Shown: positions 35,146-44,038, numbered from the stretch's first letter. The stretch is DNA of 48,391 nt from Oscillospiraceae bacterium (GCA_015064785.1 SVRM01000014.1:1-48391); one strand, 5' to 3'. A program made the numbers and translations. The notes: generated by a model from the letters alone, not told the origin.

Positions 35146-37293
35146 TCAAAATATGATTTCATGTTCGCCGTCACAAAGGGCGATGATTTTTTGATTGGCG
35201 ATAAACTGCGCCGAAACACCGGCGGGCAGGGTTATTTTTGCACAGACAGTGTCCCCGTCACGATGCAGTGAAACGCCGATGTCGCCGCATGGTGTCCTCA
35301 GAGTACCGGAAATATCGGAGAGGGCGGTTGGCATCTGCGGTGCAATGACGATATCGCTCCAGCCGGGTGTTCTGCTTTGGATTCCGAGGAAATACGTAAA
35401 CAGATATCGTGTTGGTGCGCCGAACATCGGGTGGTTGTGTGAGCCGCCGTTCCATGCTTCCCACAGCGTGGTTGCGCCGTGCCGTTTCATATAGAGAAAC
35501 GTACCGCAGTTCTCGCCGTCAAGCAGACGGAATGCCGTGTCGGTGTGACCGTGTTCCAAAAGCACACGGAGAAGCACATCGGTGCCAAGAAATCCGGTGT
35601 CAAAGTGTCCGAGTGCATCATAGTTTGCGGCAAGGGTGTCAGCTGCTGCGTCGGGAAGCAGTCCGAGGTCGAGTGCATAGGCATCCGCGCCTTGAATGCC
35701 GCCGCAGAAATGGCCGTCAGCGAAATAGGTCTTGCGCAGAGCATCACATAGCGGTTCTGTCTGCGTGCGCCATGCGGCGGCTTCCGCTGTATAACCGAGT
35801 GCTGCGGCAATTTCTTCCATCATCCGCAGGGAACGGATAAAGAAATACGTGTTGACAAGCGGCTCGGGCAGAACGCAGGGATCATAGGTACACCAATCAC
35901 CCAAACACCATCCGCCATCTTCTTCGCGCACCACCAGTCCGCCTTCACTGTGGTCATGCAGATAGCCAATCCATTTCTTCATGGCAGGATAACACGCCGC
36001 AAGCACGGAAGTATCGCCGGTCTGCCGGTAATATTCATAGGGAACGATGACAACGGCACATCCCCAGCCGCCTGGGCCGCCGCCGCCGCCCTGGAACGGT
36101 GCTGTATGCTGGATGTGACCGGTGTCAGGCGACTGGCAGTCGAGAATGTCAATGATCCATTTGCGGTAGAATTCCCCGCTGTCGAGGAGCATCAGCGCTG
36201 CGGCGGCACAGTTTTGACCATCACCGGTATAACCGAGGCGTTCGCGGTGCGGACAGTCGGAGGGAATGGAACCGTGCATGTTGTCAAGCTGTGCGCGCAG
36301 GTAGGCATCAAACAGGAAATTCAGACCCTCGGACGAGGACGAAAACGATGCGGTGACGGGTGTATCGGCATGAATCACCAGAACCTCGCAGTCGGAAAGC
36401 TCGCCTTCTACATCAAAATAGCGGAATGCGTGCCAGACGAAACGCGGTTCAAAGGTACCTGTGCCGATGAAAGTATCGGTCATGATCTGCGGCACTCCGG
36501 AGGTGCAGGTATAATCTGCACCGGTCGTCGAAAAGTCCAGCGCTCCGTCCGGTGTCAGCTCTTCCGCAAAGCGCAGAACCGCAGTCCCGTCCGGCTTGGT
36601 CAGCCGGACAATGCCGCTGATGTTCTCACCAACATCGAAAATTTTCCGTCCGCCGACAGTTCCAAGCAGCGTCGGACGGATTCTGCGGATTACGCGGTCG
36701 GGCGTACCGATTTGCTCGGAGAGAATGGCATCAGGGGCAGGCAGGGGTGTGACCGGGTATTCCGTGACCGTATCGGTGTTTCTGTCATGAATTTCACCGA
36801 GAAACAGCGCCGAGCGGACGATTTCTGTTTTGCGCCAGACCTCTGAGCCGTCAGAGACAAGCAGGACATTCTGCCCGGAAGTCAGCGCAAAGACCGTTTT
36901 CAGTATGTTGCCATAGGACATGTCACCCTCTGCAACCCGTTCCCGCTGACGGTAAAAGCCGTCGCCCAAGCGGATTGCAAGGACGTTTTCTCCGGCGTGA
37001 AGCAGTGGTGTCACCGGATAGCGGCAGACATAGATGCGGTGTGTGAAGGTGTCGCGGCAGGGATAGGTGATTTTGGAGAATGACCGTCGTTCGTAGTCGG
37101 TGACATGCGGCTGGAATTTATCGGCAGAAACGGGTTGACCGTTGATTTCTGCCTCAAAATAGCCAAGTCCGGTGATGACCAGCGCAGCATCACCGGGAAC
37201 GGCGTCAAGGGAAAACCGCCGGACAATGACCGGAACACCCGCATAATCGGTTCCGATCCACTGTGCGGTGTCAAGGACATGAATATCGCTCAT
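35146..37293 (-). CDS. Alpha-L-rhamnosidase, GH78
   Basis: This 715-residue enzyme hydrolyses terminal alpha-L-rhamnose from glycosides or oligosaccharides. N-terminal beta domains (GYFEAEINGQPV, YPVTPLLHAGENVLAIRLGDG) precede an alpha/alpha barrel with the GH78 hallmark SDCPHRERLGYTGDGQ. A TTLWEAWNGGSHNH block near residue 625 carries a likely catalytic Glu. The glycine-rich loop FQGGGGGPGGWG is unusual. There is no signal peptide, so it acts on imported substrates, or on the cell's own sugars. AAAGGA lies nine bases before the ATG. It is shorter than many secreted GH78 enzymes (~900-1000 residues) but complete in its barrel. Its promoter carries a palindrome in the spacer. Confidence 0.92.
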   Translation of the reverse strand: MSDIHVLDTAQWIGTDYAGVPVIVRRFSLDAVPGDAALVITGLGYFEAEINGQPVSADKFQPHVTDYERRSFSKITYPCRDTFTHRIYVCRYPVTPLLHAGENVLAIRLGDGFYRQRERVAEGDMSYGNILKTVFALTSGQNVLLVSDGSEVWRKTEIVRSALFLGEIHDRNTDTVTEYPVTPLPAPDAILSEQIGTPDRVIRRIRPTLLGTVGGRKIFDVGENISGIVRLTKPDGTAVLRFAEELTPDGALDFSTTGADYTCTSGVPQIMTDTFIGTGTFEPRFVWHAFRYFDVEGELSDCEVLVIHADTPVTASFSSSSEGLNFLFDAYLRAQLDNMHGSIPSDCPHRERLGYTGDGQNCAAAALMLLDSGEFYRKWIIDILDCQSPDTGHIQHTAPFQGGGGGPGGWGCAVVIVPYEYYRQTGDTSVLAACYPAMKKWIGYLHDHSEGGLVVREEDGGWCLGDWCTYDPCVLPEPLVNTYFFIRSLRMMEEIAAALGYTAEAAAWRTQTEPLCDALRKTYFADGHFCGGIQGADAYALDLGLLPDAAADTLAANYDALGHFDTGFLGTDVLLRVLLEHGHTDTAFRLLDGENCGTFLYMKRHGATTLWEAWNGGSHNHPMFGAPTRYLFTYFLGIQSRTPGWSDIVIAPQMPTALSDISGTLRTPCGDIGVSLHRDGDTVCAKITLPAGVSAQFIANQKIIALCDGEHEIIF

Positions 37294-37327
37294 GGTTGAT
37301 CATCCTTTCTCGAATGTCTTTTTCTTC

Positions 37328-37356
37328 ATTATATCACACACCTGCCGGTGTGTCAA
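37328..37356 (-). promoter_or_regulatory. Sigma-A promoter of the rhamnosidase operon
   Basis: On the minus strand TTGACA (37356-37351), a 17-base spacer and TATAAT (37333-37328). Both hexamers are perfect. Confidence 0.85.
37337..37352. promoter_or_regulatory. Candidate operator inside the rhamnosidase promoter
   Basis: CACACC-TGCC-GGTGTG is a 6-base inverted repeat that fills the spacer between -35 and -10. A bound protein here would block RNA polymerase, as expected for sugar-responsive repression. No regulator gene is adjacent. Confidence 0.4.
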
Positions 37357-37402
37357 TCTTTTTCGGCGCGGGAAATTGCGCAGATTTTTGTCGGCCTCTC
37401 TA

Positions 37403-37431
37403 TTTACATCTGTGCATAATTGTGATATAAT
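37403..37431 (+). promoter_or_regulatory. Sigma-A promoter of the glycyl radical enzyme operon
   Basis: TTTACA at 37403-37408, a 17-base spacer and TATAAT at 37426-37431 with an extended TGA. It diverges from the rhamnosidase promoter. Confidence 0.75.
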
Positions 37432-37479
37432 GAATCCACAAGACAAGCGCACAAAATTATGAATGATAAAGGAGTCCGC

Positions 37480-38319
37480 ATGAAAGCTACAATCTTTGAT
37501 ATTCAGCGTTTTTCCGTTCATGACGGACCGGGTATCCGTACAACGGTATTCTTCAAGGGATGCCCTCTGCGGTGCCGATGGTGTCACAATCCGGAAGGTC
37601 TGTGCCGGGAACCGCAGCTGCAATTTCAGAAGGAAGACTGTATCGGATGCGGCCGCTGTAAGGACAGAGCGGCGCTTACCGATGCCGAGAACTGTCCGAC
37701 GGGCGCACTGCATGTCTGCGGCCGGGAAGCTGCCACAGAGGCACTTTTGCGCGAGGTTCTGCGCGACCGTGATTTCTACGGGGGGGAGGGCGGCGTGACC
37801 TGCTCCGGCGGAGAGTGTCTTTTGCAGGCGGATGCTGTTGCTGAACTGCTTCGCTGTGCCAAGGCGGAGGGGCTTCATACCGCCATCGACACCTCCGGCT
37901 GTGTTCCGTGGTCGGCAATCGAGAAGACGCTCGATGTCTGCGATCTGTATCTGTATGACATCAAATGCGCCGATCCGCAGCTTCATCGCGCCTATACCGG
38001 ACATGACAATACCTTGATTCTGGACAACCTCCGCCGTTTGTCCGCCCTCGGTGCGCCGATTCATCTGCGTGTTCCCGTGATTCCCGGCTTTAACGATGAT
38101 GATGAAGCGATGACTGCCATTGCCGCCATTGCTGAACAGATTCCGGATGCGCCGGTGACACTCATCCCTTATCACGCGCTGGGCGTTTCAAAATATGCAT
38201 CCCTCGGTATGGCGTATACCATGGACGGCATCGCACCGATTTCCCCGGACAGACTCGCAGCGCTTGAGCGGATGTTTCAGAAAAAACAGAGTAACCGTTC
38301 CCGAAAGGAGATAACCTGA
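37480..38319 (+). CDS. Glycyl radical enzyme activase (radical SAM)
   Basis: This 279-residue protein should generate the glycyl radical of the enzyme encoded next, using S-adenosylmethionine. The radical SAM cluster is Cys28-x3-Cys32-x2-Cys35, after the family signature SVHDGPGIRTTVFFKGC. A short insert with Cys54, Cys57, Cys60 and Cys72 can hold one further 4Fe-4S cluster. Most activases of non-PFL enzymes carry two such clusters, while PflA has none, so this is an intermediate form. Later blocks (GGVTCSGGECLLQ, YLYDIKCAD, HLRVPVIPGFNDDD) are normal. I chose the ATG at 37480 because AAAGGAG is five bases upstream; an ATG seven codons earlier precedes that site. The next gene starts one base after its stop. 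Confidence 0.93.
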   Translation: MKATIFDIQRFSVHDGPGIRTTVFFKGCPLRCRWCHNPEGLCREPQLQFQKEDCIGCGRCKDRAALTDAENCPTGALHVCGREAATEALLREVLRDRDFYGGEGGVTCSGGECLLQADAVAELLRCAKAEGLHTAIDTSGCVPWSAIEKTLDVCDLYLYDIKCADPQLHRAYTGHDNTLILDNLRRLSALGAPIHLRVPVIPGFNDDDEAMTAIAAIAEQIPDAPVTLIPYHALGVSKYASLGMAYTMDGIAPISPDRLAALERMFQKKQSNRSRKEIT

Positions 38320-38320
38320 T

Positions 38321-40519
38321 ATGACAAGAACGGAATTCCTGCGCCGCCAGACGCTGACCGGCGCAAACAAATGCAGACGAACCCCGATGCCGCCGATAGA
38401 TGTGTCAGCGGAGCCGCTGAGCCTGCCCGAGCGCAAGGCGCTGGGACTGCGGCAGATGCTGGAAACCATGCCCGTGTACATCGGAGAGAGGGAGCTGATT
38501 GTCGGTACCAGAACGTACTTTTCGGCGCTGGAGGGCAATGAGGACGGTCACGATTTCACGAAATTTTCCCTGCGTGCTGCGCCGAAGTATATCAATGAGG
38601 ACGACATCCGCCGCTTCGGATGCGACCAGAGCTATGTCAACCGCACACACTACACCCCCGACTACGGTATCATCTTGAAAAAAGGCATTGACGGCATCAT
38701 CAGCGATGCACAGGCGCGGCTGGAGGATGCGTCGCTTCTGCCGCATCAGAGGGAATTTCTGGCATCTGTGGTCATTGCATATCAGGGTCTGAAGACGCTG
38801 ATTCTGCGGTATGCCGATGAGGCAGAGCGGATTGCAGGTATCACTGCGGACGAAACGGAACGTGCGGAAAAGGCAGAAATCGCCCGTGTCTGCCGTGCCG
38901 TTGCCGGCGGTGTGCCGAAGACCTTTTATGAGGCGATACAGCTGTTGTGGCTGACGCATGTCGCCATTACCGTCGAGAGCTTTGAGTTTATCAACTACGG
39001 GCGTCTGGATGTTCTGCTCGGAGACTTCCTTAGCGATACACCGCGGGACGAGGCGGGACAGCTCATCGACTGTCTGCTGCTGAAAATGTACGATCAGGTC
39101 GACCTCTATGACGGCTACCTCGGTCAGTATGCCGCACAGCTGGTCGTCACGCTCGGCGGCGTTCTGGAAAACGGTGAAAATGCGGTAAACGACGTGACGA
39201 TGCTGTTTCTGGATGCCATTGATCGCACCCGCCTGCCTGACCCTGAGTTTAATCTGCGCATCAGCTCCAAAAATCCGCCGGAGTTCCTTTCGCGTGCGGC
39301 AGAGCTGACCGTTTCCGGCTGCAATTTTGTTTCCTATTACAATGACAATCTGTTTGTCGAAAGCATGACGCGGCGCGGACTTGCCCCGGAGGACGCGCGT
39401 TCTTACGGCTTTGACCTCTGTCAGGATATCAACATTCCCGGACGCGGCGACTTCTGGCTGTGCGGTCATCCGCAGCTGGCAAATCTTCTGCTGGAGTTGC
39501 TGAGGACAAGCCGCGATTATCCGACGTTTGAGGCGCTGCTTGACGCATACAAGGACCTGCTTGCCCGCGTCATCCGCGATACCATCAGCGCATACAACGA
39601 AGCGGAGGCGCATGTTGCATTGTACGCCGAGGGCAAATATGATGCGTACTTTGACGGCATTCATAACCGCGGATGTCCGATTGATCGCCGTGGCAACAGC
39701 CCGATGGCACCGCTTCCGCTGCTCAGTGCGCTGTTCCACGGCAGCATTGAGACAGGTCTTGACGTTGCGTTTGAACCGTACCCGATCAAGGCCAAGGGTC
39801 TGATGTTCGGCACGGTGACGGAAGCGGTCAACGGTCTTGCTGCCATCCGCCGCACGGTCTACGACAAAAAGCAGTATACGCTGGACGAGGTGTTTGCCGC
39901 ATGTGAGAATAACTTTGCGGGTGAGGAGGGGCAGCTGATCCGCGCGGTGCTGTGGAGCTGTCCGAAGTGGGGCAATGACGACGATTATGTCGATGCCATC
40001 GCGGTGGATGTCATGGAGTTCTGCCTGCGCGCGTGCGAGAAGTATACAACCGCGCTGGGCGGCGCAATCCTCGGCGGTATTCATCAGCCGCATCCCGTCC
40101 CCACGGGCGCGGGACTTGCCGCAACGCCGGACGGACGGTATGCCGCTGCACCCGTCGCCGTCACGCTGACCCCGGAAAGCGGTACGATGAAGAACGGTCC
40201 GACCGCCGCGCTGTCCTCCGCCGCAAAGCTCGATCCGATGCTGGTGCAGTGGAACATGTGTGTCATGGTCAACTATTTTGCATCGGTCTTCCGCGGCAAT
40301 GACGGCGCGAAGACGTTTGAAACACTTCTGCGCGGCTACTTTGCCAAAGGCGGACTTCAGCATCAGCCGAACGTCATGGATGCCGAAGAGCTGCGCCGCG
40401 CTCAGCTGAATCCGGAGAATTATAAGGATCTGATCGTGCGTCTGTGGGGCGTTTCGGCTCACTTTGTTGACCTGCCGCGCCGCTTGCAGGACGAAATGAT
40501 CGCAAGATTAGAGCAGTAA
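38321..40519 (+). CDS. Glycyl radical enzyme of unrecognised substrate class
   Basis: This 732-residue protein has the PFL-like barrel and the C-terminal glycyl radical loop (VRLWGVSAHFVDL, radical at Gly710, 22 residues from the end). The best candidate for the active-site Cys is Cys367 in YGFDLCQDINIPG. Known dehydratases and lyases of the superfamily carry Cys-x-Glu at this point; here it is Cys-Gln-Asp. Pyruvate formate-lyase has paired Cys, which is absent. The loop HNRGCPIDRRGNSPMAPLPL and the block GGIHQPHPVPTGAG are other landmarks. I cannot place it in a characterised class (glycerol, propanediol, choline, hydroxyproline or isethionate enzymes). AAAGGAG lies within the end of the activase gene. 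No microcompartment gene is present. Confidence 0.88.
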   Translation: MTRTEFLRRQTLTGANKCRRTPMPPIDVSAEPLSLPERKALGLRQMLETMPVYIGERELIVGTRTYFSALEGNEDGHDFTKFSLRAAPKYINEDDIRRFGCDQSYVNRTHYTPDYGIILKKGIDGIISDAQARLEDASLLPHQREFLASVVIAYQGLKTLILRYADEAERIAGITADETERAEKAEIARVCRAVAGGVPKTFYEAIQLLWLTHVAITVESFEFINYGRLDVLLGDFLSDTPRDEAGQLIDCLLLKMYDQVDLYDGYLGQYAAQLVVTLGGVLENGENAVNDVTMLFLDAIDRTRLPDPEFNLRISSKNPPEFLSRAAELTVSGCNFVSYYNDNLFVESMTRRGLAPEDARSYGFDLCQDINIPGRGDFWLCGHPQLANLLLELLRTSRDYPTFEALLDAYKDLLARVIRDTISAYNEAEAHVALYAEGKYDAYFDGIHNRGCPIDRRGNSPMAPLPLLSALFHGSIETGLDVAFEPYPIKAKGLMFGTVTEAVNGLAAIRRTVYDKKQYTLDEVFAACENNFAGEEGQLIRAVLWSCPKWGNDDDYVDAIAVDVMEFCLRACEKYTTALGGAILGGIHQPHPVPTGAGLAATPDGRYAAAPVAVTLTPESGTMKNGPTAALSSAAKLDPMLVQWNMCVMVNYFASVFRGNDGAKTFETLLRGYFAKGGLQHQPNVMDAEELRRAQLNPENYKDLIVRLWGVSAHFVDLPRRLQDEMIARLEQ

Positions 40520-40528
40520 AACACCAGA

Positions 40529-40689
40529 GGGCTGCTGCATTTGGCTCTATGTTCTCAAAACTCTCTCGGCAGAGGGAGACTTATATCAGGCTCCCTCCCC
40601 GAGGGAGCTGTCAAAAAAAGACGCTTCTGCGTCTTTTTTTGACTGAGGGAGTTATCATTTGTACAGTGGTTTGCCAAATGCAGCAGCCC
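40529..40689. repeat. Stem-loop repeat element (copy C)
   Basis: GGGCTGCTGCATTTGGC (40529-40545) and GCCAAATGCAGCAGCCC (40673-40689) are a perfect 17-base inverted repeat. Inside are CTCCCTC/GAGGGAG (~40590-40608) and AAAAAAAGACGC/GCGTCTTTTTTT (40613-40640), in the same order and orientation as copy A. The first inner hairpin of copy A is missing. The element begins ten bases after the glycyl radical enzyme stop and is followed by a T-rich stretch. Confidence 0.75.
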
Positions 40690-40805
40690 AAAGATTTTTT
40701 CACTTTTTTGAACAATCGCACAACCTTTTTGCCTGTTTTGTGTCTATATGGTAAGCGCTTGAAAAAAATGAAAATTTTCATACGACCGTAGGAGGATGAT
40801 ACATA

Positions 40806-43595
40806 TTGCTGGTAAATAATCACACCGATGAAACGCTGGTTATGCTGACACTTGCCGGGGACCCATCTGCGTTTGAGGAGCTGGTTGTCCGTTATCAGAA
40901 TGCCGTCATCGCATCGGCGATGCAGTTTACGCACAGCCGCTTTATGGCGGAGGATGCGGCACAGGATGCATTTGTCACAGCATGGATGAAGCTTGACACG
41001 CTCAGACTGCCGGACAGATTCGGCGCATGGGTTTGCAGAATTGCGTGCAACTGCGCACGGAATATGGTCACGCGCTACCGCAGCTTTATCGACTTTGATC
41101 TGGTGGAGAACACGGAGGCGGACGACCCGCGCACCAATCCGGCTGAGCTGTATGCATTGTCCGAGGAGAGGACCGAGGTACACAAAAGTCTCGGTGTGCT
41201 GCCCGAAAAGGTAGGACGCATCATCCGGATGCACTACTTTGACGGATTGTCCATTGCGGAGATCGCGGACAGAATGCGCATCTCCGAGGGGACTGTCAAA
41301 CGGCAGCTCCATGACGGCAGAAAGCGAATCAGAAAGGAGCTTTGTGCAATGAACGAAACCTACTGTGACACACTGGTACAGCGTGTCATGAAAAAAGTGG
41401 AAGAACTCAAGCTATGGCAGTTAAAAAACGACAAGGGGGGCTTTGCGGCCGTATACCGCGATGTATTGCGGGAGGTCGAGGATCTGCCGGAGTCGGACAG
41501 CAAATATTATGCGCTGGCGGATGTACTGATGCGCGGCTGGTGGTGGCTGCCCGGCGATAAAAACGATGCGCTGTTTGCGCAGATCCGTGCGGCGGCGATC
41601 CGGGGCAAAAACGACGATGTGATGGAATTTATCACATCGCGCGAGGACAGTCAGGTATGGGGCAGTGCAAAGATCGAGTTTATCCGCGACAAGCAGATTC
41701 CACAGCTCGAGCAGGCAGGACTTGTCCGCACGCTGGCAAGGGAATGGTTCTGGCTGGGACACCAGTATTTTGAATGCGGGGAACCGGAAAACGGCTATGC
41801 CGCGTTTGACCGCGTGCAGGCACTGCTGACCCCGGCGGACCGCTACTGGGCGCTGGCGCTCTATGCAAAAGACGTACAGAACAAAATGGACGCAGGATAT
41901 CGAGCCAAAAGCCATAAACGGTATCTGAACAACAATGCCGCAGATGAGCTGCGCATCATTAACGGACATCTGCGGTACTGGAAGTCAGAGCAGTACGGCG
42001 AGGGCTGGATGAATTCCATTGACCGCGAGGCTGCCAATATGCTTTTCAATGTCTCCCGCTGTGACGGATGGTTCTTCGATGGTTCCATGGCTGTCGGCGA
42101 TACCAAAACCGCCACAGACGGCACAACGCTGACGTTTGCAGCCGATGAAGAAACGGTGCAGACACCCGCCGGTGTTTTTGAACACTGTCAGGTCTGGATC
42201 ACACGGTGCCTGGCGGAATACAGCGGATTCTGTGAAAACCGGGTGTGGTACTGCGGCGGCGTGGGCATCGTCCAATATGCGCGCACGGTGGATGATCTGA
42301 CCGAGGTGCGGCAGCTCAAACACTACAATGTCAGGGGCGACGGACTGCTTCCGTTTGTGTCCGGAAATACATGGGAGTATGCTGACACCTATCCTTCCGA
42401 TGCGCTGGTCACGGAGCTTGTGTTCCGTGTCACCCATGCGGATGAGGAGCGCGTGATCGTCGCATCCCGCGACTTTTGTGAGCGACTGCGGTATGACGAG
42501 GACAGCTGGCTTGATATGATCCAGCAGATCCGCAATGAATACTGGATCGATGAAAACGGCTGTGGGAAGCTTGGCGACATTTCCGTTCCGCTGAAAAGGG
42601 TAGAGGCGCTGGCCGGAACACCGATGGAGATGGCACATACCAAAGCGGCGCTTTCCGTGGTGCGCAGAATCATCATGGGCGAAACGCCGAACAGCGGCTA
42701 TACCGGACACTGGAATTTCTTTGCAAAATATGTCGTTTACGAAAAGGACGGCAGAGTGAAATTCACGCAGAACGGACGCTGGTCGTTTGAACTCAAGTGC
42801 ATCGACGGCAATGACGGACCCGACACACCACTGCTGTACAACGACATCTACGGCATTTTGCAGGATGCGGTAAACTGCATCTGGTCGGACGAATGGGACA
42901 TCGGTGCATCGCCCACGGTGGAATATGACCGGTTCGGTGAGCCCATCAGAACACACATTGTCTGTGAGGACGGCGGTACGGTCACAACAAAAGCAGGTAC
43001 GTTTGAAGGCTGTCTGCGGTTGGTGCTGGATATTGAGGGCATGGAGGACGGCTGGGCGTACCGCGGCGGCAGAAAGGTGTATTATTTTGCCGACGGCATC
43101 GGCATTGTCCGCACGGAAAACGAGTACAGCCAGGGTGCGCGTTGTGCTGTCTACGAGTTGAGCGCATATGAGGGCACCGCCAACGGATATATGCCGATGG
43201 CAGGAGGTCTTGTGCGCCGCTACGATGCCATCGGTCTGACCGACGGATACATCGGCTCGGTTGAATATACCTATGTGACGGACGCGCACGGACATACCGT
43301 GATCTTCAAGGATGCGGCCGGAATCCGCCGTGTTCCCGATACCGTCACGCAGTATTCCTCCATCTGCGGCGAGGTAAGGGAAGAGGCGCTGTTTTCGGAA
43401 GGAAAGTGGCAGGAGGGACATCTTCGCCATGCGGTCAACAATTTCCGTCTGATGCAGCATTATCTGTACCGCGATGCGCATCATTTCAATAACAGCTGCC
43501 GGTCTGCGGAAATCTGCCGCTTCAACCGGGGTCTGATGGAATCCTTCGGTACGGAGGGAACGCTTCCGCCGGCGTGGTACGGCATCTATGGATAG
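40806..43595 (+). CDS. ECF-type sigma factor fused to a very long C-terminal region
   Basis: This 929-residue frame starts at TTG (40806), with AGGAGG ten bases upstream. Residues ~7-75 are sigma region 2 (DPSAFEELVVRYQ, MAEDAAQDAFVTAW) and ~120-175 region 4 with a helix-turn-helix (LSIAEIADRMRISEGTVKRQL). The remaining ~750 residues have no membrane segment. They include a TPR-like stretch (residues ~270-370) and two related beta-rich blocks with the pattern TPAGVFEHCQVW / TKAGTFEGCLRL, each followed by a GIGIV-type strand. Typical ECF factors are under 250 residues. The long part may be a sensor or an attached anti-sigma function, which is inference. The frame ends at TAG, but the same frame stays open for 118 more codons. 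Flanking repeat copies C and D bracket the gene. Confidence 0.75.
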   Translation: MLVNNHTDETLVMLTLAGDPSAFEELVVRYQNAVIASAMQFTHSRFMAEDAAQDAFVTAWMKLDTLRLPDRFGAWVCRIACNCARNMVTRYRSFIDFDLVENTEADDPRTNPAELYALSEERTEVHKSLGVLPEKVGRIIRMHYFDGLSIAEIADRMRISEGTVKRQLHDGRKRIRKELCAMNETYCDTLVQRVMKKVEELKLWQLKNDKGGFAAVYRDVLREVEDLPESDSKYYALADVLMRGWWWLPGDKNDALFAQIRAAAIRGKNDDVMEFITSREDSQVWGSAKIEFIRDKQIPQLEQAGLVRTLAREWFWLGHQYFECGEPENGYAAFDRVQALLTPADRYWALALYAKDVQNKMDAGYRAKSHKRYLNNNAADELRIINGHLRYWKSEQYGEGWMNSIDREAANMLFNVSRCDGWFFDGSMAVGDTKTATDGTTLTFAADEETVQTPAGVFEHCQVWITRCLAEYSGFCENRVWYCGGVGIVQYARTVDDLTEVRQLKHYNVRGDGLLPFVSGNTWEYADTYPSDALVTELVFRVTHADEERVIVASRDFCERLRYDEDSWLDMIQQIRNEYWIDENGCGKLGDISVPLKRVEALAGTPMEMAHTKAALSVVRRIIMGETPNSGYTGHWNFFAKYVVYEKDGRVKFTQNGRWSFELKCIDGNDGPDTPLLYNDIYGILQDAVNCIWSDEWDIGASPTVEYDRFGEPIRTHIVCEDGGTVTTKAGTFEGCLRLVLDIEGMEDGWAYRGGRKVYYFADGIGIVRTENEYSQGARCAVYELSAYEGTANGYMPMAGGLVRRYDAIGLTDGYIGSVEYTYVTDAHGHTVIFKDAAGIRRVPDTVTQYSSICGEVREEALFSEGKWQEGHLRHAVNNFRLMQHYLYRDAHHFNNSCRSAEICRFNRGLMESFGTEGTLPPAWYGIYG

Positions 43596-43952
43596 ACGGC
43601 GCTGGTCGAGGCGGCGGCACTGTTTGCCGAGGAACGGCATGACGATGCGTACCGGGCGTTGGAATGTGCGTTGATACACTACGAAAAGTGGAATACACTG
43701 GATGCGGACAGTCTTCTGGATGTCGGCAATCCGGAGGTGTTCGGCGGAATCCGGGTGGTGCGCGGACGGGGCAAGATCGTGCTTCCCGACGGCAGATGTG
43801 AACCGATGGACTATGCAAGAACCTTCGGGTATGACAGACTCTGGTTTGCCTTGAATTCGCCGCATGTCTGGGCATGGTTCAATGCCGTGCGCGAGGAGGA
43901 ACGATTCAAAGCGTACCTCGTGCGTGCAAAGGCGCTTCTCGACGGAACCTGA
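43596..43952 (+). pseudogene. In-frame continuation of the sigma-factor fusion after TAG
   Basis: Directly after TAG at 43593-43595 (codon 930) the same frame continues for 118 codons to TGA at 43950-43952. It encodes a helical, TPR-like segment (TALVEAAALFAEERHDDAYR, then WAWFNAVREEERFKAYLV). No ribosome binding site or good start precedes it; the first ATG is at 43807. Codon use is like the upstream part. It is best read as the original C-terminus of a 1047-residue protein cut off by a nonsense change, or reached by read-through. A sequencing error remains possible. Confidence 0.65.
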
Positions 43953-43954
43953 AA

Positions 43955-44004
43955 AGCCTCCCCCCCGAGGGAGGTGTCACGCGGCGCGTGACGGAGGGAG
44001 TGAT
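43955..44004. repeat. Partial inverted copy of the stem-loop repeat (copy D)
   Basis: GCCTCCCC/GAGGGAGG and TCACGC/GCGTGA hairpins followed by CGGAGGGAGT match the first inner part of copy A in the opposite orientation. It starts three bases after the stop of the sigma-gene continuation. Outer arms are absent. Confidence 0.65.
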
Positions 44005-44038
44005 CTTTCCACATTTCCCGTCTCCTCCGCACTAAAAC

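Noticed and set aside
40764..40795. Possible ECF-type self-promoter (TGAAAA, 17 bases, CGAC) before the sigma-factor gene
   Set aside because: Transcription would start at the ribosome binding site itself. The core is an A/T palindrome (ATGAAAATTTTCAT) that produces the match by composition.
43593..43595. Reassignment of TAG to an amino acid
   Set aside because: The Crp/Fnr gene stops at TAG at its expected length, and no suppressor tRNA or pyrrolysine gene is visible.
43659..43952. Independent 97-codon gene starting at TTG
   Set aside because: No ribosome binding site; it is in the same frame as the sigma-factor fusion and continues it without a break other than the TAG.
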